In this document: positions 54,501 through 64,000 of the stretch, in pieces
How positions within the stretch are numbered: the stretch's first letter is position 1
Layout: every line of letters starts with the position of its first letter
Source of the DNA: Bacillota bacterium
Lineage (GTDB): Bacteria > Bacillota > TC1
Reading direction: 5' to 3'
Assembly: GCA_028683955.1 (NCBI GenBank)
Contig: JAQUGR010000004.1
Coordinates: 1 to 64,000 of the forward strand
Length of the DNA stretch: 64,000 nt
Program-made: the position numbers and the translations under genes
The notes under the pieces: model-generated
Database searches by the model: none
What the model was told of the DNA's origin: nothing
What the model saw: only the letters and a program-made list of their open reading frames with translations

Positions 54501-54925
54501 TCAAATATTCTATCAAGTACTTCTGCTTTTAATTCTATATTTTTTTTATCATCAATTATTTGAAACTTTAAATCTAAATCAAATTCATTAAAATGATTTT
54601 TCAATACTTGTAAGCAAAACGAGTCAATTGTTTTAATATCTGATGCATCCAGAAGATTCCTCTGCTTTTTCAAGTTTAAATCCTCAGGGTTATTTTCTAT
54701 TTCATAATCAAGTTTTTTTTGCAATTTTTCTTTCATTTCAGATGCAGCTTTTCTTGTGAAAGTAATCATTAAAATATTACTTATATCAGTTTTACCTTCT
54801 TTAATAATTTGAAAAATGCGTTCAATAAGTACTGCAGTTTTTCCTGAACCTGCAGCAGCCGAAATTATTAAATTCTTGTTCCTAGTTTCAATTGCAAATT
54901 TTTGAGAATCAGTCCAGTTTTGCAT
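51509..54925 (-). CDS. addA: Helicase-nuclease subunit AddA
   Basis: UvrD-like helicase plus RecB-type nuclease of the AddAB double-strand-break repair complex. The 1138 residues have the Walker A SAAAGSGKTAVL (about 22-33), CIDEYQDTN, the late helicase motif LLYVAMTRAKNNL, and the PDDEXK nuclease GIIDLYFMENSKYILIDYKTD (split: D in GIID, then DYKTD) near the C-terminus. Its start overlaps the addB end by 17 bases. Length is slightly below the B. subtilis protein. Confidence 0.95.
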   Translation of the reverse strand: MQNWTDSQKFAIETRNKNLIISAAAGSGKTAVLIERIFQIIKEGKTDISNILMITFTRKAASEMKEKLQKKLDYEIENNPEDLNLKKQRNLLDASDIKTIDSFCLQVLKNHFNEFDLDLKFQIIDDKKNIELKAEVLDRIFEEEYKHRNSHFINLVETYGKLESDEELRKSIIDVYDFSQSNPDPFQWLQSSISSYIDNVEEFEKSPVGQYYKNIIIGRETKNITNYFDLEGVYIAAGADEYTQTYEDDLEQWQTMLYKLEKEGLSAFLNCSINFKRLSIVKKNNQREEHINFKETRNNIKDKIKELTIDLKSKLEEQAVIKEDNLYLIDLVSRFNKELIIEKRKINLFDYNDIEHFALNLLERAEYNEIYRQYYQYICIDEYQDTNGVQERIFNLIARENNMFYVGDLKQSIYRFRLADSSIFQGKLNVYTKELNSEALTLNKNFRSSHSVVNGVNSLFNHLMDGYISPVKYKEDAQLVHGSDLKNDIKIQTHIIDLNDDTYLDEEEDYEESLENTHLRDKVRKEAEICANKIRHMVDNNECSYKDFTILANSVKYIVDPFKEIFDKYGIPLYGEVDTGFIKSLSVGFIIDYLDIINNINNDLALINVLKSPIYNFTLEELGIIRKYKKRGELLINSLNNYLGLDEGLSEIKIKIKSFLENIAELKIKLNEHNLTDYTILLLLESKYYFTLFRKSDYEIESLNIKELLRLISDFEKTNNSHLSGFLKYFKHIEKNDISLPSSSLTSEEDDVVKIQTIHKSKGLEYENVFLVKLGDVWKNTGIKQINFHQKLGIGTKIFTPNDKNKIKTLNYEIINKALSYENLEDKLNLLYVAMTRAKNNLFLVGSVKKYDKYKSFNFDSIIKAKSMYDLILPIIFNEKSAISKFEVLKESVIINDDGYKLEKVLNIDNKLVDEEFKDRLLVQIPRKLSATDFLKINSIEKALTRDLLKSSLKIKPDFLQNNEVSSAEKGILFHLIMELVNFNKINSIESLNKEIMSLIDNGVISHKELETIDIGGIFGFFNSNIFNRITKSLYFEKEKPFNLMVNPSLISNDYVGEDKILVQGIIDLYFMENSKYILIDYKTDHVDKLKISIKLDEYKKQLELYKMALENIKGVQVAEAYLYFSNIKEFIKIDFGG

Positions 54926-57900
54926 ATTTCTTATTTAACTCCTCAATAAAGTTATTTTTCCCATATTTACCATTCTCTAAAACTCTATTTTTATTTTTAT
55001 TCTTACAAATTTTTAAATATTTACAGTATTTACACCCTTTTTCGTCATTCTTATAATAATAAGGGTTAACTTTAAAATTACCATTGATTATATTTTTAGC
55101 ATGATCTTTGATTTTATCTTCAGTAAATCTCTTTATCAAATCAAATTCCAAGTTGTTTATTATACTACTTTCTTTAAAATCATTTGGTAAAGAAAATTCC
55201 TGTTTTTCATCCTTTATAATTAGGCCAGTTAGTCTGTTTTTTTTGTACTCATCAATTAATTGGCTATATATTACTCCAGATGGTTGATACTTTTCACTTG
55301 ATAATGCATTAAGATAAACAAACAATTGGAACATAATTCCATCTCTAACTTTTCTATAATCGATTTTTTTTCCTCTAAGTTTATAATCAATAACTCTTAA
55401 ATAATCCTTATTTATTGTATTAAGTATATCCACCCTGTCTACTTTACCTATTAAAAATATACTTTCTTTAGAATCTAAAAATAGTCTATATTCAGGAAAT
55501 GTTTTTTCTGGACCAAATTCAACTTCATAATAACTGGGCTTAAATTCTGAATTAATAATATCATTTCTTAAAGTATCAACTAATTTAATGCCTTCTTCTT
55601 TAATTTTATTTAATCTATAAGTAAATTGATAATTATCAAATTTTAAAAAGTTATTTTCTAAGTACTCTTTTTCAAAATGTTCTTCAATAATATTTTTAGG
55701 ATTTTCTTTTTTTTCAAGATACCAATTCTTTTCACCAATTTTTTCTAGTACGTGGTGGTATATATTACCAATATCCATCGGCTTTAATTCATACTCTAAA
55801 TCTTCATTAGGATTAATACAGTATTTTATAAAAAAACTATAAGGACATTTTCCATACTCTTCTAATTTGCTGATAGTAAAGAAGGGTTCTTTACTATCAA
55901 ACAGAATTTTCTTGACTATATCACTATCTATTTCGCCCTCAATTGTTTCATTTTTATTATATTGATATAAAGTATTTAGGAAATCTCCAAAATTAGAAAA
56001 GATATTTTTATACATTTTTTCTGAAATCTTAATCTCTTTTTTATTTTCTAGTTTTAAAAAATTCAATAAACTAATATTTTTCGAATAAAAGTATGAATCA
56101 TCACTTAAAGCAGATTCTTGAGTTTTTGAAAGGTTAAAAACTTTTTTAATTACTCTTATTATATAAGCCGGTTTTAATCCTTCTCCTTTACTATCACTAA
56201 GACTATAGGTTATTATAAGATTTTTACTAGCCATAGATAAAGTAAAGTATAACTCCATATTCCTATTTAATTGTTTTGAAAGGTCATCTTTCTTCCAATT
56301 TAAAACCTTTTCTAAAATTATTGTTTCATCAAGAGGGAATAATGCCTCATGCGAAATTTTTTCTGGTAAATAACCTTCATTTGCACCTATTACAAAAACT
56401 ATTTTTGCAGATTCCTTAAAAGCATCTTGACTGTTTATTACCATAACTTCATTATTATTTACTGGAAGTATACTAATAAATTCTCTTTCTAGACTATTTT
56501 TAAATAATTGTAGTAATTCATTATTACTAATTGTATTTTCACCTAAGAAACTAACTAGTTGATCAAGTATTTCCAACAAGGTATTCCAAAACTGTGTATT
56601 AATATAAACATTCTTGAAATTTTCATTTTCTTTGTAAATTTCAATATTGGCAGAAAGTTTTTCATATATTTTAAAGTAAGAAATAATTTTATATATACTA
56701 ATTATCTTTTCTCTTACTGTTGTACCATTTACTGTTTCCCTAATAAATTTAATTATATTGTAAACTTTTTCTCTTATTGTCTCGATTTCAGGATTATCGC
56801 TAAAAACTTTAGTCCACTTATAATAATTAATGCCATTTTCATTAGCATATTTTTCTAATTTTTCGATTTCATCAATTTCGAAGTCCAAATAATTAGTTTT
56901 TAGTAATACTATTACATCCTCTGTTCTAATATCATCTAATAGTTGGATAATAGAAATTATAGCTCTTGCTATAGGATGATTGTGTATGTATAATTTTTCA
57001 TCAATAAATAATGGTACTTCATATAGTTTTCTATATAATTTAAAATAGTTCCTATAATCATCTATATTATTACATACTATTTTTATATCACGGTAACTAA
57101 TCCCTTGATCTGATAATCTAATTATACTTTCAAAAATGTTTTTTACTTCTTCATCTATATTATTAAAACTTAAAATGGTCAAATCCTTAGTACTTTCAGG
57201 ATATTTCACCATTTTATTATTGCTAATAATATTTTCTAAATGTTCTAGTTCTTTTGATTCAAAAAACTGATAATTTAATATTGTATTTTTAATATTAATA
57301 TTTTTCGCTTTAGTAAAATCATGTAAGTTTTTATATATATTTTGACCAAGTTGGTTAAATTCCGGATTATTAATATCAATATTGAGGCCTATAGTAAAAG
57401 TTTTAGCTGATATTATTAATTCTTTAATTATTTTCAATTGTTGATTTGAAAAGGTAAAAAAATCATCAATAAATACATGTGCTTTGTTAATACTATCTGA
57501 TGCACTAATAGCTTCAATTAATTTTAAATTAAAATTGATTTCATCAATATAACCGTCTTCTAAATATTCTTGATATTTATTGTTAATCATTTCTATCTCT
57601 TTTAATTTACTTTTTAAATCCTTATTTTCTATATTTTCATAATGATGAATAGGACTAAGGTCCACATCTCTCATATCACTTATTACTTTATTTATTTCTT
57701 CTAATGTACTTGCTTTAGCTTTTCTAAAGAATTTTAGTTCTGAATCAAGATCATTTATTGCCTTGTTAAGTATTAATAGTTGTCCTTGTTCATTTAAAAA
57801 TATTTTTGTTCTTAAATCTGAATTTTTAAGTAATAAATTTCCAAGTTTTTTAAAACTTATTACTTGAATATCTAATAACCCTTTATAATTTAAACTTGAA

Positions 57901-58046
57901 ATTAATTTATTTTCTGTTTCCAGGGTTATTTGTTCAGGTACTAAAAAATAGCATATCTCCTTTGAGTCAATATGCTTTTTTAATATTTTGCTCATATATA
58001 GGCTTTTGCCACTTTTTCTATTACCTAAAACAAATTCTACATTCAT
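54909..58046 (-). CDS. addB: Helicase-like nuclease subunit AddB
   Basis: Second subunit of AddAB. The 1045 residues have a Walker-A-like GNRKSGKSLYMSKIL at the N-terminus, the RecB nuclease motif KVDRVDIL with VIDYKLRGKK (about residue 890), and the Fe-S cysteines: KCPYSFFIKYC around residue 725 and GCKYCKYLKIC near the C-terminus. This four-cysteine clamp is known to stabilise the AddB nuclease domain. It is 10 bases behind the HTH-SLOG gene. Confidence 0.93.
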   Translation of the reverse strand: MNVEFVLGNRKSGKSLYMSKILKKHIDSKEICYFLVPEQITLETENKLISSLNYKGLLDIQVISFKKLGNLLLKNSDLRTKIFLNEQGQLLILNKAINDLDSELKFFRKAKASTLEEINKVISDMRDVDLSPIHHYENIENKDLKSKLKEIEMINNKYQEYLEDGYIDEINFNLKLIEAISASDSINKAHVFIDDFFTFSNQQLKIIKELIISAKTFTIGLNIDINNPEFNQLGQNIYKNLHDFTKAKNINIKNTILNYQFFESKELEHLENIISNNKMVKYPESTKDLTILSFNNIDEEVKNIFESIIRLSDQGISYRDIKIVCNNIDDYRNYFKLYRKLYEVPLFIDEKLYIHNHPIARAIISIIQLLDDIRTEDVIVLLKTNYLDFEIDEIEKLEKYANENGINYYKWTKVFSDNPEIETIREKVYNIIKFIRETVNGTTVREKIISIYKIISYFKIYEKLSANIEIYKENENFKNVYINTQFWNTLLEILDQLVSFLGENTISNNELLQLFKNSLEREFISILPVNNNEVMVINSQDAFKESAKIVFVIGANEGYLPEKISHEALFPLDETIILEKVLNWKKDDLSKQLNRNMELYFTLSMASKNLIITYSLSDSKGEGLKPAYIIRVIKKVFNLSKTQESALSDDSYFYSKNISLLNFLKLENKKEIKISEKMYKNIFSNFGDFLNTLYQYNKNETIEGEIDSDIVKKILFDSKEPFFTISKLEEYGKCPYSFFIKYCINPNEDLEYELKPMDIGNIYHHVLEKIGEKNWYLEKKENPKNIIEEHFEKEYLENNFLKFDNYQFTYRLNKIKEEGIKLVDTLRNDIINSEFKPSYYEVEFGPEKTFPEYRLFLDSKESIFLIGKVDRVDILNTINKDYLRVIDYKLRGKKIDYRKVRDGIMFQLFVYLNALSSEKYQPSGVIYSQLIDEYKKNRLTGLIIKDEKQEFSLPNDFKESSIINNLEFDLIKRFTEDKIKDHAKNIINGNFKVNPYYYKNDEKGCKYCKYLKICKNKNKNRVLENGKYGKNNFIEELNKKYAKLD

Positions 58047-58056
58047 CTAAAACCTA

Positions 58057-59184
58057 CTAACTTAAGACAATTTTTATTTGTCTTATAAAATCATCATAGT
58101 CTCTATATAAAATAATGCCTTTCTTATTAATATATTTCTCTAACCACTTATTATTAGAGTCAATTTTATAAGGATAAGGCATAAAAATTACTCTCCCTTG
58201 TTTTAATGAATATTCTATCTGCTTATAATTGCCTTCTTGATATTTCTTATCTACCACAACAGTAAATTGAGATATTCCACTTAAAGTAATAGCTCTTATA
58301 GGAAACTGCCATCTTTTTCCTGGTGATGAAGGACAGTATTGGGATATAACCAGACCATCTCTGGCCATATCTTTTTGTAATTGTTCATTTTCTTTTGGAT
58401 AAGCCTTATTAAGCGGTGTTCCGAGTACACCAATAGATGGCATTCTATTATTAACAACTGTATTTAAAACAACTGTATCAATTCCTTTAGCCAGGCCTGA
58501 TGCTATTATATATCCCTTTTCCGCTAAAAATTTTGTTATTTTATATGCTAAATCTTGTTCTTCAAATATTGGTTCTTTAGAACCTATAATTGAAACTATT
58601 GGTTTATTTAACAACTCTCTGTGCCCTCTTAAAAAGAGGAAAGGAGGAGGTCCTTCTATGCGTTTTAACTCAAAAGGATAATATTCATCATTAATGCCAA
58701 TAATATGATCAGTTGCTAAAAGCTTTTCAAATCCCCTTAAAACACTTTCATATCGAGATAAGAACTCCTCGTTAGTAACACCTAAATATCCAGCAACCAA
58801 ATCCATCTTATAAAATAAAGGCTTGTTAAAATCAACTTTTTCCTTTAATTCATTATAAGCTGGAGCTGTTTTTTTATAAGCATAATTAAAATAGCTTTGT
58901 ATGGCGAAATAATTTATAGCTTCCTGAATTGAATCCTTATTGTTTTTTAACAATTCAACATTTCTAGGTGCTTGTATTTCTTTGCCTATACTATTACCAC
59001 TATAACGTCTTTCTTCTAAATCTCTTTTCAAAAATAGTGTTCCTGATGGGTTCATTTTAACAGGAATAATGTCACCTTTGTGCACTAACTTATTAAGCCT
59101 TTGTACACTAATTCCTAGAAATTCTGCAGCTTCTTTTGCAAACATTATTTCTTCGGCAATTATACTTTTTAATTTATCATCCAT
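58057..59184 (-). CDS. DprA/SLOG-like protein with N-terminal helix-turn-helix
   Basis: A 375-residue protein. Residues 10-60 form a MerR/excisionase-like helix-turn-helix (FAKEAAEFLGISVQRLNKLVHKGD, then LFLKRDLEERR). Residues about 165-340 are a DprA-type Rossmann domain: YPFELKRIEGPPPFLFLRG, IIGSKEP, ASGLAKGID (228-236), GVLGTPLNKAYPKEN. The single-strand-DNA residues of genuine DprA are altered: FPxRNR is FPIRAI and SGSLxTA is EGNYKQI. The C-terminal winged helix of DprA is absent. So it is not a standard competence DprA; a DNA- or nucleotide-sensing role is possible. I chose the ATG behind GGAGG. It leads the addB-addA-rmuC unit with its own promoter. Confidence 0.75.
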   Translation of the reverse strand: MDDKLKSIIAEEIMFAKEAAEFLGISVQRLNKLVHKGDIIPVKMNPSGTLFLKRDLEERRYSGNSIGKEIQAPRNVELLKNNKDSIQEAINYFAIQSYFNYAYKKTAPAYNELKEKVDFNKPLFYKMDLVAGYLGVTNEEFLSRYESVLRGFEKLLATDHIIGINDEYYPFELKRIEGPPPFLFLRGHRELLNKPIVSIIGSKEPIFEEQDLAYKITKFLAEKGYIIASGLAKGIDTVVLNTVVNNRMPSIGVLGTPLNKAYPKENEQLQKDMARDGLVISQYCPSSPGKRWQFPIRAITLSGISQFTVVVDKKYQEGNYKQIEYSLKQGRVIFMPYPYKIDSNNKWLEKYINKKGIILYRDYDDFIRQIKIVLS

Positions 59185-59212
59185 AATAACCTCCAAAATG
59201 ACCTTTAACACT

Positions 59213-59241
59213 ATTTTATATCAATGGTTTAAAAACTTCAA
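59213..59241 (-). promoter_or_regulatory. Promoter of the HTH-SLOG/addBA unit
   Basis: On the minus strand, TTGAAG (59236-59241) and TAAAAT (59213-59218) are 17 bases apart, in the short gap behind smpB. Confidence 0.55.
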
Positions 59242-59249
59242 TAACTTGA

Positions 59250-59708
59250 TTACATACTATGTCTATTATCTTTCATTGCTCTCTCAATTTGTCTTTGAGC
59301 TTCTTTTTTTGCTAATGTATCTCTTTTATCATAAAGTTTTTTACCTTTAACTAATGCGATTTCAACTTTAACTTTACCATTATCATTTATATAAAAAGAT
59401 ATTGGCACTAAAGTTAAGCCTTCTTCTTTTATTTTACCTATTAGTCTCATGATTTCCTTTTTATGCATTAAGATTTTTCTACTTCTTAATGGATCATGAT
59501 TATGTATATTGCCTTCTTCAAAGGGACTGATATGTACTCCATCAAGAAATAGTTCACCGTTTCTAATAGTACCAAAGCTATCTTTTAGATTTAATCTTCT
59601 TTTCCTAAGAGACTTCATTTCAGTTCCTGTTAGTACAATTCCTGCTTCAAATTTTTCAATAATAAAATAATCATGATAAGCTTTTCTATTTTCAGCGAGT
59701 TTAATCAA
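59250..59708 (-). CDS. smpB: SsrA-binding protein SmpB
   Basis: Binds tmRNA and delivers it to stalled ribosomes for trans-translation. The protein of about 152 residues reads [20 protein letters not shown], then [18 protein letters not shown], and ends in a basic tail with [14 protein letters not shown] favour the TTG at 59706-59708, eight bases after AGGAAGG; a GTG at 59717 would have its site too close. Either start overlaps the rnr end. The ssrA gene is not in the short space that follows. Confidence 0.94.
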   Translation of the reverse strand: MIKLAENRKAYHDYFIIEKFEAGIVLTGTEMKSLRKRRLNLKDSFGTIRNGELFLDGVHISPFEEGNIHNHDPLRSRKILMHKKEIMRLIGKIKEEGLTLVPISFYINDNGKVKVEIALVKGKKLYDKRDTLAKKEAQRQIERAMKDNRHSM

Positions 59709-61827
59709 CAGTATCACCTTCCTCTAGATTGAAGTCTAAATGACCTAATAATATATCAGCTTTTACAAGTTTAACCTGTATTTGATCACCTATTTTAAAC
59801 CTAACTTTATTACCACCATCTCTAACAACCATTTCCTTTTCGAAAAATGTATGATAACCCTTTAATGAATTAAATGGTAAAAATCCTTCAGTTAAATTTT
59901 CCAACTCAATAAAAAGACCACTATTTATCATACCTGATACTTTACCTTTAAATATTTCTCCCACAAAGGACTTCATATACTCAACGCTTTTAATTTTATC
60001 AACTTCTCTTTCAGCACTTTCAGCTATTATTTCTCTTTCACTTGACTGGACTGCTGACTGATAAGCTTTTAAATTAATTTTTGATTTTTCATTTTCACTA
60101 GGTAAATTATCTTTCATGTATCTTTTTAAAATTCTATGAACTTCTAGGTCTGGATATCTTCTAATTGGTGAAGTAAAATGACAATAATATACAACCCAAA
60201 GTCCAAAGTGACCTATTGGTTTAATATCATACCTTGCATGACTCATAGATCTTAAAAGTAAATTCATTAACATATCTTTCATAGGATGATTTTCTAGTTT
60301 TTCAATTACTTCCTGGTACTGTTTTGAATATATTTTCCCATTACTATCTAGTTTTAATTTAAAGCCAAATGGGGCAGCAACTGTATTAAAATTATTAATG
60401 CCTTCAAGTGGCGGTTCTTCATGAACTCTATAAATACATGGTGCAGTTAACCAAAATAAATGTTCTGCAACTGTCTCATTTGCTAGTAGCATAAATTCTT
60501 CAATAATCGATTCAGCTTGATTTCTAACTCTTTTAGCTAATTCTATCGCTTTCCCCTTTTCATCTACAAAAATTTTTAATTCTGGGAAATCAAAGAATAT
60601 CGCTCCTCTGCTAGCTCTCATTTTTGTTAATATATCTGCCAAATCAGCCATTAAATCGAAGAAGGAAAATAAATCAGAGTATTCTTTAATTTCTTCAATA
60701 TTAGTATCAGCTTGATTTCGCTTAAGAATCTTAGTTACTTTGGTATAGGTCATCCTACTATTAACTTTTATTACAGAAGGAAAAATTTCGTAACTTACAA
60801 CTTTGCCTTTTCCATCAATTTCCATCATTGCTGTCATTGCTAATCTATCTTTATCTTGTTGTAAACTGCATATGCCATTAGATAAATCAACCGGTAACAT
60901 TGGCAGTACCCTATCTGGGAAGTATATGCTTGTAGCTCGTTTATAGGCTTCCTGGTCTATTGTATCTTTAACACTCACATAATGGCTTACATCAGCAATA
61001 TGAACTCCTAACCTATAACCTGATTCTGTTTTTTCAATAGATACCGCATCATCAAAATCTCTTGCATCTTCTCCATCAATAGTTACCATTAACAAGTCTC
61101 TTAAATCTCGTCTTGATGTAATTTCATCACTACTTACTTCATGTGCTGCATTAGTAGCTGCTTCCAAAACTTCTTTTGGGAATTCCTTTGGAAGATTGTA
61201 TTTTATCATTACTTCTTCAATTGCCATGTCTGCTTCATCTAAATCACTTGCAAAACCAATGATATCAACTAGTCCAAAGTTATTATTATCAGGATAACTA
61301 ACTATTTTACAAAAAACTCTTGCACCTTTAGATAGTTCAACGCTTTGGGCTCTATACTTACCAAATATTTTATTATCTATTGGAATTATAGTTATTTCCC
61401 CTTTATAAAATGTTGCTTCACCCACAAAACTCTTAGTGCCTCTACTAATTATTCTTTCCACTTTAGCTTCTTTATTTTTACCACCTGTTTTTGCAACTAA
61501 CTTAGCTAAAACAATATCATTATTTTGAGCATCTTTAAGACTATTATGAGGTATGAAAAATTCTGCTTTGGTTGCAGTTTCTTGAAAAAACCCAAAACCT
61601 TTTTCATTAGTACTAATTTTTCCTAGCATAATGCCTTTATCTTTTATTGATATAAATCTACCTTTCTTAGTAGTGTAAACTAACCCAGATGCAATTAATG
61701 ATTCTAAGACTGTTTCAAATATAGGTTTATCTTCATTTGAGATATCCCATTTATCTACCATTTCAGCAAAATTCATAGGCTTATAATCACTACTATTTAT
61801 TTTTTCTAATATATATTCTTTATCCAT
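59701..61827 (-). CDS. rnr: Ribonuclease R
   Basis: Processive 3'-to-5' exoribonuclease that unwinds structured RNA and takes part in trans-translation decay. The 708 residues have N-terminal OB/CSD domains, the RNB catalytic segment [19 protein letters not shown] with its aspartate cluster, [16 protein letters not shown], and a C-terminal S1 domain (about 625-700). It overlaps smpB, its functional partner. AAAAAGGAG follows directly on the terminator U tract after secG. Confidence 0.96.
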   Translation of the reverse strand: MDKEYILEKINSSDYKPMNFAEMVDKWDISNEDKPIFETVLESLIASGLVYTTKKGRFISIKDKGIMLGKISTNEKGFGFFQETATKAEFFIPHNSLKDAQNNDIVLAKLVAKTGGKNKEAKVERIISRGTKSFVGEATFYKGEITIIPIDNKIFGKYRAQSVELSKGARVFCKIVSYPDNNNFGLVDIIGFASDLDEADMAIEEVMIKYNLPKEFPKEVLEAATNAAHEVSSDEITSRRDLRDLLMVTIDGEDARDFDDAVSIEKTESGYRLGVHIADVSHYVSVKDTIDQEAYKRATSIYFPDRVLPMLPVDLSNGICSLQQDKDRLAMTAMMEIDGKGKVVSYEIFPSVIKVNSRMTYTKVTKILKRNQADTNIEEIKEYSDLFSFFDLMADLADILTKMRASRGAIFFDFPELKIFVDEKGKAIELAKRVRNQAESIIEEFMLLANETVAEHLFWLTAPCIYRVHEEPPLEGINNFNTVAAPFGFKLKLDSNGKIYSKQYQEVIEKLENHPMKDMLMNLLLRSMSHARYDIKPIGHFGLWVVYYCHFTSPIRRYPDLEVHRILKRYMKDNLPSENEKSKINLKAYQSAVQSSEREIIAESAEREVDKIKSVEYMKSFVGEIFKGKVSGMINSGLFIELENLTEGFLPFNSLKGYHTFFEKEMVVRDGGNKVRFKIGDQIQVKLVKADILLGHLDFNLEEGDTVD

Positions 61828-61841
61828 AAGTTCTCCTTTTT

Positions 61842-61874
61842 AAAAAAAGCTATTGCAAGGCAATAGCTTTTTTA
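61842..61874 (-). terminator. Strong terminator after secG
   Basis: AAAAAAGCTATTGC-AAG-GCAATAGCTTTTTT is a perfect stem with a T7 run on the minus strand. It ends the gpmI-eno-secG unit, ten bases before the rnr ribosome binding site, so rnr needs read-through or a promoter within. Confidence 0.85.
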
Positions 61875-61884
61875 TATCATTTAA

Positions 61885-62106
61885 TTAACTAATTATGGCT
61901 AATACTAAGGTTAATATTATAAATAACACTGATAAAACTATTGTTATATTTTTTAAAAGTTCCTCGGTCTTATTTTTACCATATCGATTATCTCCTAAAG
62001 CTGGAGCCTCACCTTGAAATCCATCTGTTTTACTTGGCTGTACTAATACCACTCCAATCAATAAAACTGAAATCACACCTATTACTATAGATAGAAATAT
62101 TTCCAT
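61885..62106 (-). CDS. secG: Protein translocase subunit SecG
   Basis: Small integral subunit of the SecYEG channel. The 73 residues have two membrane helices (about 3-24 and 52-72) around the conserved VVLVQPSKTDGFQGEAPALGD (split: LVQPSK then GF). AGGAGG precedes the ATG. Its position between eno and rnr is the usual Firmicutes arrangement. Confidence 0.94.
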   Translation of the reverse strand: MEIFLSIVIGVISVLLIGVVLVQPSKTDGFQGEAPALGDNRYGKNKTEELLKNITIVLSVLFIILTLVLAIIS

Positions 62107-62116
62107 ATTATGCCTC

Positions 62117-63415
<1,299 letters not shown>

Positions 63416-63431
63416 TTATTTCCTCCTTAAA

Positions 63432-64000
63432 TTAATTCTTTATAATTGAAATACCAGTCATTTCTTTTGGCACTTCTAAATCTAACAATTTTAATATTGT
63501 AGGGCTTATATCCCTCAATGCTAATTTCTTATCTTTCCTTAATTCATATTTATTGTTGCTAATAACAATGAACGGTACAGGGTTAGTAGTATGAGCTGTG
63601 TGTGATTCTTCTAGTTTTTTATTATACATTTGCTCACAATTGCCATGATCTGCGGTAACTAATAGAACTCCATCATTATTTTTCACTGCAGTTTCAAGCA
63701 TACCTAAACATTTATCAACAGCTTCAACAGCTAAAATCGCTGCTTTTAATTTACCGGTATGTCCAACCATGTCTCCATTTGCAAAATTAACTATTATCAC
63801 TTCATGTTTTTTTGCTTCTATTACTTCTAAAACTTTCTCTGTGACCTCAAAAATACTCATTTCTGGTTTTAAATCATAGGTAGCTACTTTTGGAGATGGT
63901 ACAAGAATTCTATCTTCAAATTTATTTGCTTCCTCAACACCACCATTAAAAAAGAATGTTACATGTGCATATTTTTCTGTTTCAGCTATTCTAACTTGTT
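63432..64000 (-). CDS. gpmI: 2,3-bisphosphoglycerate-independent phosphoglycerate mutase, C-terminal part
   Basis: Manganese-dependent alkaline-phosphatase-superfamily mutase converting 3- to 2-phosphoglycerate. The frame is open to the window edge, so the 5' part is missing; about 189 residues are visible. They include [45 protein letters not shown] and [11 protein letters not shown] with metal ligands Asp-His. An internal Met near 63860 is not the true start because homology continues upstream of it. Confidence 0.95.
   Translation of the reverse strand, partial: QVRIAETEKYAHVTFFFNGGVEEANKFEDRILVPSPKVATYDLKPEMSIFEVTEKVLEVIEAKKHEVIIVNFANGDMVGHTGKLKAAILAVEAVDKCLGMLETAVKNNDGVLLVTADHGNCEQMYNKKLEESHTAHTTNPVPFIVISNNKYELRKDKKLALRDISPTILKLLDLEVPKEMTGISIIKN

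Noticed and set aside
63432-63860. Short 142-codon gene starting at 63860
   Set aside because: The frame stays open to the window edge and the upstream residues match phosphoglycerate mutase, so the Met is internal.

Overview
This 64-kb window comes from the chromosome of a low-GC, AT-rich Gram-positive bacterium of the Clostridia/Tissierellia type. The evidence is the AGGAGG-type ribosome binding sites, TTGACA/TATAAT promoters, the hrcA-grpE-dnaK-dnaJ order behind a CIRCE operator, a short HisG with HisZ, AddAB instead of RecBCD, RNase J, and a TrpR-family (YerC/HisR-type) regulator next to a his operon. A Sedimentibacter-like anaerobe would fit, but the genus is a guess. Most of the window is core genome, nearly all on the minus strand and tightly packed.

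Layout, in minus-strand transcription order from high to low coordinates. (a) 64000-59250: gpmI (cut by the window edge), eno, secG, a strong terminator, rnr, smpB. (b) 59184-46093: an HTH-DprA/SLOG-like gene, addB, addA, rmuC, two flippase/MATE transporters and a TraB-family gene. (c) 46024-44151: short mixed-strand stretch with an ABC-2-like membrane protein, a DUF1858 protein, a Crp/Fnr regulator and, divergent from it, a PLP enzyme. (d) 42556-33622: M20 peptidase, rlmH, a NifU-like scaffold protein without cysteines, the YerC/HisR-type regulator, then hisZ-G-D-B-H-A-F-IE and a small membrane protein. (e) 33518-25933: an orphan ATP-grasp gene on the plus strand, then a c-di-GMP-related group of diguanylate cyclase, ICMT-like methyltransferase, GH3-family adenylating enzyme and GGDEF/HD-GYP protein. 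(f) 25725-21139: heat-shock operon. (g) 21005-13282: purB, a lipoprotein-like or anchored protein, prmA, mtaB, a HIT protein, gltX, glnS, rpsU. (h) 13229-127: thiN, a 391-base gene-free stretch with a promoter, then one long operon ybeY-cdd-era-recO-[lipase/ADP-ribosylglycohydrolase fusion]-glyQ-glyS-rnj-phosphoesterase-lpdA-mtnA. (i) 1-126: the left end of an IS3-type insertion sequence that begins directly after the mtnA stop codon.

The histidine block is nearly a full pathway (hisC and a histidinol-phosphatase are not in the window). It carries a consensus promoter and an imperfect 20-bp palindrome of TrpR-operator type right behind the regulator gene. The items most worth following up are: the fused lipase/ADP-ribosylglycohydrolase whose metal ligands are largely substituted; the GH3/methyltransferase pair enclosed by c-di-GMP genes; the HTH-SLOG protein in front of addBA; the HisR-type operator; and the IS end, whose terminal repeat can sequester the transposase ribosome binding site in read-through transcripts. 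No tRNA, rRNA, CRISPR array, prophage or riboswitch was recognised.
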